Shown here: piece by piece, positions 50,669 to 61,000 of the stretch | How the letters are laid out: each line of letters opens with the position of its first letter | Position numbering within the stretch: the stretch's first letter is position 1 | DNA from: Lepidodermella squamata | Lineage: Eukaryota; Gastrotricha | NCBI GenBank assembly: GCA_047495785.1 | Contig: JBLDXI010000007.1 | Coordinates: forward strand, 3,100,001-3,164,000 | DNA: 64,000 nucleotides | Direction of reading: 5' to 3' | Notes under the pieces: generated by a model | The model's input: only the letters and a program-made list of their open reading frames with translations | What the model was told of the DNA's origin: nothing | Database searches by the model: none | Position numbers and translations under genes: made by a program

Positions 50669-52355
50669 TAATGAGAATGGAAGTACTACTAAATTTTCGA
50701 GAGAGCAAAATTTTACCTTAATTAACTACGATTATGCCATTCGAGCATCTCCAAGTCTCACACACCACTGGTACCTGGTTATCCTATTACACCTGGATCT
50801 CATTATACTTCAGTGGTTCAATTATATTTGCTCTGAATGGCTCTGTTGTAGCTCGGTGATTGAGAGTTGAGAGCACTATGAATAAGAAGTAGATGCCATG
50901 ACGGCTTTTGCTCTTTTTGCCCATTTTTATACATCAAGAATAATGATCGGAAATATACCTGCGATAAAATTGGTGTACTAATAGGTACTGCTTGATCATG
51001 ATATTATCCGACAAGGATTAACAACCACGTGGGGGACCAAAACTTCGAAGAGGCTGCTTTTTCTCATAAATGAAAGCCTTACTCATATCTCTTCAGTACT
51101 AAATTATTATTGAGAACCCCAATTGGGTCTTCTAGCACCGATTCGATATCCAAAATCAAGACCCTTCCGAGAAACAAATCAGAATTATTATCTCAACTCG
51201 GAAAATTCTATTTGGGCAACTCAGTTTTCACAACTATTTCAAATAGCCCTTCTGGGAACTGGGCTCCAGGTTAAGTTAATCCGGCTCGAACGTATAATAA
51301 TGCATGCTCGTACTACGCTTTGGCTCTCATAGCATTAACTGATTCTGTTTCCTCAACGTACGCGTTGAGACCATAGATATAGCCTGAAGTGGTAATGTAG
51401 TTAAGGTTAAGCCGTTGTTATATATTATCTATTTCGTTTGGGTAAATTTTGTCTGTGGAGAGCCCAAGATGTTCAAATAGTTGCTTTTCACTAGACAACT
51501 AGGCCTACGCACATGATACATATTGATTGACCGCGGATAACGACTGCGATGCAAATGGCATCGGTGGGAGATGAGACCTTGCTTTCAAAAGCAAGGGTCA
51601 TGATGAGTACGAACATTTTACACACTTTTATCGACTGTGTAAGCAACACATGATCTTAAGAGCTAGTCCCACGAAAAAAAGAGAGTTGATTTATAAATTA
51701 CTTATTATTTGATCGGTCATCCGGCCCAAACTCAAAACTCGAAGCTGCTGCATATCGCAAAAGTAACTTGCCAGGTATTCAGAAGAAGATTTCCCCGAAT
51801 ATAGTCCTCATTTACTGCGTTAATGGCGAGTGCTAATACCAGGAAATAGTTGCCAACAGGGCTATTAATTTATTAAAAACCATTTTTGTCGTCAACAATT
51901 TCTGCAGCCTCACGCATCACCGATCAATTATATGCCTAGTTCACCTGGCTCTCAAAATTGTGAAACTAAGATGGTCTTCACGTTTGAACGTTCATCGCCT
52001 TTTGGTTGCTGTCAGCTAAGCCTTTTCGCTCCGCAGAGAAGAGCTTTATGCCGCTTGAGAAGTCCAGGATGTTCCATTAGTGACTTTCGGACAGAAAATT
52101 AGATGACGCAAACTGACAGAGAGTTGAATCGATTGCAACGCAAATGGCGATAATGGCTTTTCCATCGAGGAACATTCGCGAACATTAAGGCCATTTCCTC
52201 AATTTTGTAAACATCACATGGTCTAAAGAGCAATTACCTGGAACAGGGCATTATCTCAGGGTTGACTCGTGAATTATTATTGTCTTGTTTCGCTGAGCAA
52301 AGGTAATATTGTGGCCTCCTCTCAAACAATATCGACGCGTATTTTTGAATAAAAA
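50669..52355. other. Intergenic region with duplicated upstream segments
   Basis: No gene is supported. About 51465-51690 and 52065-52260 are diverged copies of each other: both contain a GCAAATGGC motif and a GTAA(G/A)CA(A/T)CACATG(A/G)TCTTA-like string. The second copy lies just before the ATG of the channel-less module gene, so the repeated segment may be a duplicated promoter region. Confidence 0.45.
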
Positions 52356-53215
52356 ATGAGACTATATATTATAGTCATCGCATTCCTTATTGGGGAAGGT
52401 AAGATCTTCGTTGAAGTGTATGCATATAGAACACGTTTCATCGAATGAAGGATATGGACAGAGCCCTGATGTAGCATCACTGCCTTTGCCATACCTTTAC
52501 GCTGGGACTCCAACTTATTCATCAACCAATTCGTTCGATGGCCCAACAGTCAGCACTAGCTCTTTCAGCTCGTATTACGCTACACAAACATCATCTGGAA
52601 TCTTGATGATCGAGGATTATCCTAATTGCGACTCTTGCATGGGAAAGTTAAGCTTTTCTAGCTATGCACCTTCCAGCAGTGCAAATTACCGAATTGAATT
52701 CGACCTTCAAGCTAATTACGGGTCATCAGGTGGCACGTCGTGGTTCGGGATCACGTATTCCTCTTCATCTTTCAACACAGGTAAAAATTACGTATATACC
52801 CTTTCAAATTTCTATTGTTCTTTTATTCTGTCCAGATGGGGACTGTGCGCTTCAGCCGATACAAGCAGGTTCTGGGGTAACTGGTCCTTACTTTTGGCAG
52901 GAGATCATACCGAATGGTAGAACATACGCAGGGGTTGGTTCTTCCACTGCCGGATTCCCGCCACTGTCGCCAACTCTGACATCTTTACCAGCTTGCGGCA
53001 GTTCCAGCCTATTCAACCCGATTAGCACGAGTTCAGCTTACCGTTTGTTTATTCAGGTTTACAGTGGAAAAATCACGATTGCAATGGCGGCTTTGCCAGC
53101 TGGTGGCAGTGCGCCAACTGACATTTGCTTCTCCGACGCCGATCTACCTGGCGCCGGAATCAGCAGTTCTCACAAAGCGCGGTTGTTATCTACTTGCCTT
53201 GAATACGGTAATTGA
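52356..53215 (+). CDS. Secreted channel-less copy of the lectin-like module, three exons
   Basis: Exon 1 is 52356-52398 (MRLYIIVIAFLIGE, signal peptide). A 52-bp intron (donor GTAAGA) is followed by exon 2 at 52451-52780, a 55-bp intron and exon 3 at 52836-53215. The phases agree. The protein reads SPDVASLPLPYLYAGTPTYS, IEFDLQANYGSSGGTSWFG, and later ADLPGAGISSSHKARLL. This parallels the N-terminal module of the fusion channels (SWSGNLSYDSS, FRAEIDMKLNY, ASITTVG/THKSW). The second intron occupies the same phase-1 position as in those genes. The ORF ends at TCLEYGN, about one strand short of the module in the 55466 gene (DVTVEGMHVWAL), and no channel follows. It is either a soluble binding protein or the remnant of a broken receptor. 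Confidence 0.75.
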
Positions 53216-53727
53216 ATTTGAAATTTCCTTATTACTTCTGAGACGTCCCATTCGTTGAATGTATCAGCCATGGGCTCTAGATCAGTAGTGATAAGTGGAG
53301 GCTAAGTGAAGTGGAGTGAGTGCCTAATTCAGAGTTTCCCAAACAGCGTGGTTATGATTTCTTGTATATTTTCGGCACAAAATGTTCGATTTTACGAGTC
53401 GGGCCACTGCTAAGAAACTATGCATTTTTAGACCATTTTCACGTGTAAAAACGATGAGAAAAACCATTTTCAATGCGGCGCTGCGGTGAAACCTACCATC
53501 TTGCCCTTTACATTAAAATATATATCACTCTTGAGAACAATAGTGAGTTAGAATTACCGTCAAATAGCGCAATGAATGATAGCATGAGAGCACATTTTCA
53601 GGCCCGCCTAAGATTCCTCCACACGCGTGCTCCTATTGGCTGGCATTTTGTGCGCGCGTCACTAAGTTTGGAATCGATAGAGTTTTTTTTACGCGTGATG
53701 AACATTTGTCGTCTGAATTGTCCTTAA
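53216..53727. other. 3' flank of the module gene
   Basis: 512 bp with no gene. It would be the place for a lost channel exon, but I found neither a Cys-loop nor a membrane segment. Confidence 0.4.
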
Positions 53728-55029
53728 CCCTTTTAGTGCCGACGGACAATTTTGTCCTTCTCTGCAGAGAACGCGAGTTAATTATTAATAATAATATTTA
53801 TACGCAACACATAATATATACAGTATACAGGACGCATGCGTGCGCAAAAGTTGCGCAATCACTTGTCCTCGAGGGCTGCGCGCGCGTCGGTGGTTGCGCC
53901 GTCTCGGAGGGCGCGCATCAAGAATGATCTCTTGAAAGGCGAATCAAACTCTTGCATGATTTACAAAGGCGGTCGAGGAAATGATAATAAGCCTCTTGAA
54001 AAAACTGGATCGCAAACTTTCTCTACAATTCTACAAAAAGTATGCGCCAACATTTTGCCGTCGAAATTTTTGTTGAAGGCCGCTTTTCGTGAAAGCAGCC
54101 TTCTTTCAGATCAATGTAATTCGGAAATTCAAAAACTTTGCGCAAACCATGCATAATGTAGGATGATTCGAGAAAGGCGGCGCAATGGCAAAGATTGTTC
54201 CCATGTATGTGTTACATTGAGAGTGTCGAATCGTTGAGAGTTAACTCTCAATGGGCCTTTTTTCATTGAAAGTGAGAAAAAGTGAACTTTCAATATTGAA
54301 AGTACACTTTTCCCCATGGAGAGTATACTTTCAATAAAAAGACGCTCATTGAGAGTTTACATTCCACGATATCACTTATTGAATGTGAACTTTCCATGCT
54401 AAAGAACCTCGATCATTTCATGGAGAGTATACTTTCCACGCAAAAGATGTTCCATCCTTTTATTGAGAGTACTCTTTCGGCTGCTCAAGACGGGAAAAAC
54501 AATGGACATTTGTTAGCGTCTACTCTCAATGCATATCTTTTTATTGAGAGTATACTTTCCATGGGGGATAGTATACTTTCAATATTGAAAGTTCACTTTC
54601 AATGGAAATTCGTGCGTGGAAAGTGCACTTTCAACGATTCGACACTCTCAATGTAACATATGCAATGCGTTTTGCGCTACGACGCACATGCGCGTAATTG
54701 GGCCGCGCTCGACGCGTGGATTCTCGCTTAGTGATTTTTTCTTTACCGGCGCTTGCTGCCTGGCATCTAATTTGGACCCTTGGCTATCGAATGACATAAA
54801 TAAATCGAGAATCAACCGGGCGGTTAGGGAGCAACCGGGCGCCAAAGAGTCACCCTTTTATAGGCTTAGGGTGAAAATCACGCGAAATTGGTGTTTGCAC
54901 AAAAGATAAGTAAACAATAGCAAAAGCCGAAAACCGAATTTCACCTGCGAAATACAAATAGCTAATGAAAAGGCTTGATTCACTGCAGAGAATAAATTCT
55001 CGGTCGAGAAAACGTCAGCACGGAAAGGG
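53728..55029. mobile_element. piggyBac-like non-autonomous element, 1302 bp
   Basis: TTAA (53724-53727) precedes CCCTTTTAGTGCCGACGG, and the right end CGTCAGCACGGAAAGGG is followed by TTAA (55030-55033). Ends of CCC...GGG type with exact TTAA on both sides are the piggyBac signature. The inner match continues as TTCTCTGCAGAG / CACTGCAGAGAATAAA. No transposase is visible. The interior is GC-rich with ...GCGCGC... runs, and a second element (54210-54658) is nested in it. Confidence 0.75.
54210..54658. mobile_element. 449-bp palindrome-filled element nested in the piggyBac-like element
   Basis: Both ends carry a perfect 28-bp inverted repeat starting TGTTACATTGAGAGTGTCGA (54210-54237 and 54631-54658), flanked by TATG on both sides (54206-54209, 54659-54662), a probable 4-bp target duplication. 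The interior consists largely of about ten variants of a palindrome like CATTGAAAGTATACTTTCAA (also GAGAGT...ACTCTC). Such internal repeats of the terminal motif are typical of foldback-type non-autonomous elements. There is no coding capacity; the short ORFs are by-products of the repeats. Confidence 0.8.
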
Positions 55030-55465
55030 TTAACGCACGCGCTCGCAAGTTATTAGTGCGCGCGCGCATTACTTTGAATGCAAGCAAAGCATTTTCGCTT
55101 TGCACTATAAAATTCTTGAGCTGTCACGTCCAATCGGGTTAATACGAAATACGGTGAAATTCTAGGCATGTTCGAAGGCGTGGTGAGAATGCCTGAGAGC
55201 CTCGCCTTGGCTGGACAGCATTAATAGGGAATAGAGACTGAATCAGTGGTCCGAGAAGGATTTGGCCTGAGGGCGATAAGGCAATAATCTTCACAAAATT
55301 TCCATTAGCAAGACTGCGTTTTCGACGTCTATTGCCGTCTATTTAGGTGCCGAAATGATTTAGTGAGAGCGGTTTGCAAATTAGGTGAACGCGCTCTCAA
55401 ATTTAGTGCTTGAACCTCATTTTAGGTGGTGCACTTATTTAGACCAGTTTGAAACTTAATGAATT
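55030..55465. other. 5' flank of the second fusion channel
   Basis: 436 bp. A signal-peptide exon for the next gene may lie here, but I could not identify one convincingly. Confidence 0.35.
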
Positions 55466-57932
55466 ATGATTATGTTGTTTATCCAATTTAAAGGGAACAT
55501 AACAATCAAGGCTATGAAATTTTGGAAACTGACGACGAGTCCCTCTACGGCATATGTTTCTACCACGACGTCCACATTATCCACATCAACATCAACACCC
55601 TCCACGACTTTATCAAGTACGACAACTACGCCTTCGACGACGTCGACTACTGCCAGTACTACTTCGAGCAAAACCAGCACACAGTCGACTTCCACAAGTA
55701 CTACAACTACAGTACCATCGACAGCTCCAACAACGACGACTACTGTCACCACTACATCGACGACCACTCCAACAACTACAACTGCGACTACAGCCACGCC
55801 ATTCACATCGTCGACTTCAGTGACTAAAACCATAACAACCGCCCCAACTTCTACTACCACTGTTTCTACATCTACAACCACGTCAACAACTAGTCAGGCC
55901 TCGACCACACAACAGACAAGCATTACACTGCCTCAGCCAGATTTGAATTTGCTTGCCTTGCCTTACATGTTCTCGGGCGATCCGACTTACCTACCAAGTA
56001 ACTCATTCGACGCAACCAGTGGAACCTTGTCTTTGAACCAGGGGGCAGTGGCAGACTCATCTGGTCTTAAATTGAATGAGTACCCAGCTATTGATTACGG
56101 ATCGGCTAGCGTTGGAGATTATCTGCCGGCTAGTCTCAGCTCTGAAGGCTTTCGCATCGAAATGAATGTAAGTTCGAAATACGACCCGAATTCCTCGGGA
56201 TTTTTTGTCATAGGATTGACAAGCCAGCCTGCGACTGTTGGTAAGTAAATGACGTACTCATCGCAAATTTGAAGCTAATCGTTCATTTCTTCAGCTGCTG
56301 ACTCGAGCGGACACATGGGCAGCTTCAGTAATTTTTCTGGTGTTCATCTGTCGTTGCAGCTTGGTCAAGACGGCAAAATCTACCTATCGTATGAACCTGA
56401 TCTCACGACAAACAGTCAAACGGTTCCTTTAGGCTACGACCCCGCAACTAACCCGATTCTGAATGTTTTCGATGGATCTGGAATTGCCAATTTTAAGCTG
56501 GTCATTCAAAGCTCAGGCGATAAAATAACAGCCTCAATTGCACCTAATGTCATCAATGCAACGAGTTCGATCCTGCTTCAAGACGAAAGCATGCCAGGAT
56601 TTAGCGCGAAACAACTGGCAACAGGGAAAGCGAAAATCCAGCTCTATGGAATCGACGGCTCGAATGCTGATGTAACTGTTGAGGGCATGCATGTATGGGC
56701 TTTGAAGAGCTCGCCGTCAACCACAGCAATGCCTACAACCGCTGCGGCGCGAACTTACGATTTCAGCTCGAATACGTCTTTTAATATTCCAAACTTGATT
56801 GACGGAAATCTCATTCCACTACTAAAACTCAGCGACCTGACGACTTGCTCATTCATCCAACCCAAAGTCAGGTATATTGCAAATTGCTCGAAATCTTAAT
56901 TTTCTGAAAATTGTATCTTACAGATCTCCGGCTTTCGGGACTCAGATTTTTATTACACTGGAGTTCAAAGAATTGTTCGACATTGATGCAAGTGCTCGGG
57001 AGATAGCTGCTGGGACCGAACTGCTAGTACAATGGGTCGTTACTGGGTGTCCTAAAGAAGTGACGGCGCCTGATGTCAACGAAGCCGATCGTGTTTACAC
57101 AGTCAAACGCAGTGATGTATGGGTTCCGAGCATCCGATTCGCCAACACAACATCCGACCTGTACATGGAGAATGGAATGTTCTGGAAGGAACAGGTCCAC
57201 ATCGCCTACTACCCAACAAGCCCGAACCGCACGCTGTTTTTCCATTGGATTCGGCTCGGTATGATGACATCTAAATGCATATTAAAGCTGCGAAAGTTCC
57301 CGTTTGACTCGCAACGATGCGATTTCACGTTTTTACTCGATGAGTCAGATAAATTTCTGTTCTTTGGCGGCTCGCGATTCGCCTTCGATGGCTCGTTCGA
57401 TAGCGAAATGTGGAAATTCGATGCCGCTTCAAACAAACACGGCATTACCACGTCGCTGTTGCGAAAGAATGGAACATCTGGCTATGCCATTTTCACTGTT
57501 GGCTTCTCCCGTGAGCCAGCGCCGTACCTCATCAACAACATGGCGCCGTGTGCCATCATACTGACCCTGGTCTTCGGGTCACTGCTTTTTGATCCCGACT
57601 GTCCTGACCGTCCGGCATTCTCCGGGACGCTCCTTCTCAGTATGATTGTAATCCAATCCCAAGTATTAGATAAGATTCCGGAAACCTCGGAATCTGTTCT
57701 CATGGCTGAGTATATTCTGATTCTGTGCGGGCTGTGTTCGATGATTACCCTATACGCTGCAATAATGTTCACAGCTACGTGCAGATACACTTACCTTTTA
57801 GAAAGTGATGGAAGATTCTCTGTCTTCAAGGCACGAATCAGCTATGCTCGAGCTATGGATGTGGCAACGTTCTGTCTGGGCATCGATGCTGTTCTGATTC
57901 TAAACATCTATGCATCGCTGGTGGTCTTCTAG
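55466..57932 (+). CDS. Cys-loop ligand-gated channel with Thr/Ser-rich stalk and lectin-like module (3 exons, up to 786 aa)
   Basis: Exons 55466-56240, 56295-56871 and 56924-57932, with 54- and 52-bp introns. The N-terminus is uncertain: an in-frame stop lies just upstream at 55460-55462 and MIMLFIQFKGNITI is a weak signal, so an upstream exon is possible. Residues about 25-145 are almost only Thr, Ser, Ala and Pro, a probable O-glycosylated stalk. The lectin-like module follows (ALPYMFSGDPTYLPSNSFDA, FRIEMNVSSKYD, GVHLSLQLGQDGKIYLSYE), then the channel from SPAFGTQIFITL on. Cys-loop C569/C583 spans 13 residues with KFPFDSQ. Membrane segments lie near 652-672, 683-699, 711-734 and 760-785. 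The M1-M2 turn is DCPDRPAF and there is no PAR motif. The M3-M4 loop is about 25 residues. The last intron splits the same Arg codon (VR-SPAF) as in the 10848 gene. Confidence 0.8.
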
Positions 57933-58250
57933 ATGCATCCTGCGACCACACCCTGCAATATGGATTATGACTGAAAGAAGCTATTTACTACGTTATTCAT
58001 CACACTTCATGGCATATTGTAATATGGTTACTCTAGTCTAGAAAGGAAAGAAATGTTAGGCCCTTTGATAACGGTGGATAGCCAAAAATCTGGCTACGTA
58101 GGATTTTCTTTTATCCTCTTATAGTGAGGCGTTTGACGAAAAATGTTCAGTGAAATTGTCAAATAGCCCTTGACACTATTAATTTTGCCATCTTAGATGT
58201 TATCGGCATAGATTGTTCTTTTCCAAGTCATTCAGATTGCATATTTCCGC
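57933..58250. other. 3' flank of the second fusion channel
   Basis: 318 bp with no gene and no clear AATAAA; nothing notable. Confidence 0.3.
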
Positions 58251-58433
58251 TAGCGTCGTTGAATAACTCGTTGATTTAGGCTTGTATACATCTTTTTCAA
58301 GGCGAGAGGTGACAAGTAAGAAGTCTTTTGTTTTTGCCGCTTCATTCACGTTAAAAAAGCCGCTGTTTACTTGCCACCCGTGGCCTTGAAATGGATGTAG
58401 AAAAGCCTAAATCCGAGTTATTCAACGTCGCTA
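58251..58433. repeat. About 183-bp imperfect foldback repeat
   Basis: The left arm begins TAGCGTCGTTGAATAACTCG and runs through ATTTAGGCTT and TTTTCAAGGC to GACAAGTAA. The right arm, read as its complement, has TAGCGACGTTGAATAACTCG, ATTTAGGCTT, TTTCAAGGCC and GGCAAGTAA. Arms of about 65 bp at perhaps 85% identity surround a loop of about 50 bp. It may be a decayed MITE or a long-hairpin RNA locus. Confidence 0.65.
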
Positions 58434-59328
58434 ACGATTTTTCCCCGTTTCATTCCGAAGACAGATGCCACTGTTTTTTTCTGTTCATTTCGTGAAGTCG
58501 TGTCTCATTCGTTGTTTTGTCACGCAGTCTAAGACCTTTGAAATTCGAAATATAACGAAGGGAGTTTTATTTTGATAATATCGCTGCAGGAAATCTTTTT
58601 CATTGTAGGCCGGGTTTGCAGGGTCGAAGTCCATTTTTATTTGCTGCGTCGATGGTGTGGTGGTGAGGTGGTGCATTTTGTTGTGGTAGTAGTTTTTGCA
58701 AATATTTTACATTCATCTCCATCTAATTAATCAGCTAAAAAAATAACCGACCGCTCGACCGCACCACCATCACCACATAACAAGCCAAGAAAAAACATGG
58801 ATGTGATTCATCACTGAGTTCACTATGCTAAACACCACCTACAATGTTCGACGCTGTCATTGTTTTCCAGCTCGCATTGTCGAGTACGTTCGAGGCACCG
58901 ACATTGAAGTCAATAAATATTGAATATCTGGCTGTTGCTATGTGTACTTATATCATGTCCCTTGATTGTTTTGCTTCTCGAGCAGTTCGACGCAGGCATT
59001 ATAACCTGGCGATCTCCGGATGAATTTAGTATGCCATAATGTATATGTCTTTTCGTCATTCTATTATTCATTCCATTTACTGTCGAGCGACCAGTCAGCA
59101 TGGAAACGTCAGGAAACTGTTGTTAAGAAAATTGTTGACCAGATGCTAGATGTCATTGACATAACTAGATTCATTGAAAGATTTGATTTGAATTGTTCAC
59201 GCTTGCATGCTTGCACGCTTGCACGAATGCAGATAAAACCAGCTAAGCAGCAGAGTTCATTTGCATTACTTTTATAGTGCAGCTTTTGTAGTGTGTTACC
59301 TTTCTTCGTTGATCTTGGAACGTTGAGC
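58434..59328. other. Intergenic region
   Basis: No gene is supported. A purine/pyrimidine-simple stretch (CACCACCATCACCAC) lies near 58760. Confidence 0.35.
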
Positions 59329-59787
59329 CTATTGAGTTGTTGACAGAACGATGCGGTAGTTGTCGCTGGATGGTGAGATTTTCAGCGGCTGGCTTGGACT
59401 GCCAAACATCGAAGGGAACGATCCACCAGAAATGCTCCCATCAAATGCATAGGTATAGTTGAATTGGCTTGTCAGTTGGGACATCATGTCCAAACCTAAC
59501 CAATACTCCCCGTTCGGATTACCGAAGAATTGCTGGTACTCATCAAGTCGACGATTGCTGAACCTTGTGATCCCATTATTTCGATTGGCCAGAATCGTCC
59601 AACCTCTGTTGTTTGCAGTATCCATTTCACAGTAAGTCATAGTTGCTATTGAATATAACGTTGATTGGATTAGGTAGGTTCCACTTGCCCTATAGCCATT
59701 GGTGAATAGGCTGGAGCAATCTCGAGGCATGTAGCAACTCTGACGGGGCTCTAAACATTTGCAGACATACATGTCCGTATGTGGCAT
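59329..59787 (-). pseudogene. Fibrinogen-related (FReD) protein, truncated
   Basis: The minus strand reads a Cys-rich stretch (MYVCKCLEPRQSCYMPRDCS) and then the first 120 or so residues of a fibrinogen C-terminal domain: RDCSSLFTNGYRASGTYLI, YCEMDTANNRGWTILANRN, RLDEYQQFFGNPNGEYWLGL. The frame ends at NYRIVLSTTQ. The usual C-terminal part, with the Ca-binding and CA...GAWWY region, is absent, and I saw no exon for it to the left. The first in-frame ATG is at 59787. The reading is open further upstream without an ATG but ends near the retroelement tail, so the true 5' end is unknown. It is either a broken gene or an unrecognised multi-exon one. Confidence 0.55.
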
Positions 59788-59939
59788 GGCGACGCAGTTT
59801 CGGGTTAAAGTGCATCGGTAAATCGAGACACAATAGTGACAAAGTGATCTTCCGTAGTGACAAAAACATTTCGGGCCAAGAGAAATTCTTACCCACAGTT
59901 GAAGATCTTGCTTTTTCCGAAAATTCTTAGTTTTCAATC

Positions 59940-60260
59940 GGGTTAACAATCATGCGCCATTCATCTTTTTCAAAAGACACCATTTCAGCTAACCATTCAG
60001 TTGAGAATCGGGTATAATTTTGATTTCAAACTCCTTTTTCGCCGGATTTTTCCTTCTCTTTTTTCTTTGGCGCTTTGCCCTTCTTATCCTTGGCCTTATT
60101 CTTAGTGCTTAGTTTTGGTCAATTCCCTACGAATGTATTGTACAAATCGTAGACGAAGATATCTCTGCCATGTGCTAAGAGGGCTAGAACAACCCTGTTG
60201 CCGCCATTTACCGCTCCTCACCAACTTGGGAGAAAGACGGTCAGGGGTTAAAGTTAGAAT
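59940..60260 (-). mobile_element. Non-LTR retrotransposon tail fragment (copy 1)
   Basis: The minus strand contains TWQRYLRLRFVQYIRREL, a Lys-rich run (STKNKAKDKKGKAPKKKEKE) and then STEWLAEMVSFEKDEWRMIV, the A...(D)KDEWR pattern of RT tails. Stops and frame changes occur. Bases 60046-60109 are nearly identical to 60831-60894. Confidence 0.45.
60046..60109. repeat. 64-bp direct repeat, copy 1 (partner at 60831-60894)
   Basis: 64 bp with one mismatch (GGCC versus GGCT) to the second copy, 785 bp away. On the minus strand it encodes the Lys-rich segment STKNKAKDKKGKAPKKKEKE. Confidence 0.8.
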
Positions 60261-60295
60261 CTCATTGTTCATTCTCGACTTGAGAAAAACAATAA

Positions 60296-60326
60296 GGGGG
60301 TGTGGGGGGGGGGGCGAAGCCCCCCC
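60296..60326. repeat. G-rich/C-rich hairpin
   Basis: G5-TGT-G11-CGAAG-C7: a self-complementary GGGGGGG/CCCCCCC hairpin with a CGAAG loop, and a G-quadruplex-prone run on the plus strand. It lies between the two retroelement tails. Confidence 0.7.
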
Positions 60327-60828
60327 AATAAAAAGAAAACAACAACAAAAAATAAATTAAAAACCACTAAAATTTTTTGAGAAAAAAAACCTGAAAAAAC
60401 TCTAGCCCTGGCAGCACTGTTGTCTAAGGTTATTATAATTACCCTATCAATAGGATAAATGATCAGTGTGAAACGACCAGTGTCAGACCGGTTTCGTGGT
60501 CTGTGGTCAGCAGAACTCATCAGTGACGTTTTGTTTCGTGCCTAACTAATAAGCTTAAAATTTTGGTGTGCCTAATCTTTTTTGCTGATATCGATTTTTT
60601 GTTAGGGCACGTGTCTGAATGTTCATTCATACATCGTGCTAAAATAGTGTGCTGAAAATTTTTCAGCTTTTCCAACCTGCCCGATGGCCGTCAGCAACAT
60701 TCAACCCCACCTCAGCGTTCCGAATTCCAAACATACACCGCAGAATTCTGTTGCATATCAGGTGTGCGAAAAATGTATTGCCAAACCAAGGTAGGTAAGG
60801 AAGGGCACTACAACGAGGCTTCGCCCAA

Positions 60829-61000
60829 TGATTTTTCCTTCTCTTTTTTCTTTGGCGCTTTGCCCTTCTTATCCTTGGCTTTATTCTTAGTGCTAGTGTT
60901 CTTTATCCGACGCCATTCCTTAGTCAGTCCTACTTTTATTAAACTTCTATGCACTCCGTGGATCCATCTAGTTCGGGGTCGTCCTCTAGGTGCAAACCAT
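60829..61000 (-). mobile_element. Non-LTR retrotransposon tail fragment (copy 2)
   Basis: The minus strand reads RGRPRTRWIHGVHRSLIKVG then LTKEWRRIKN and the Lys-rich segment shared with copy 1. GRPxTRW is the same retroelement-tail pattern as at 6594-7000. It overlaps the repeat at 60831-60894. Confidence 0.5.
60831..60894. repeat. 64-bp direct repeat, copy 2
   Basis: Partner of 60046-60109; identity is 63/64. It is the better conserved part of two otherwise diverged retroelement tails. Confidence 0.8.

Noticed and set aside
54396-54656. ORFs within the palindromic element
   Set aside because: Their residues repeat the element's palindromes (ESTLS-type strings) and carry no independent signal.
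55456-55881. Val-rich 141-codon ORF opposite the Thr/Ser stalk
   Set aside because: A mirror of the ACN/TCN repeat, which lacks stop codons in most frames. Not a gene.
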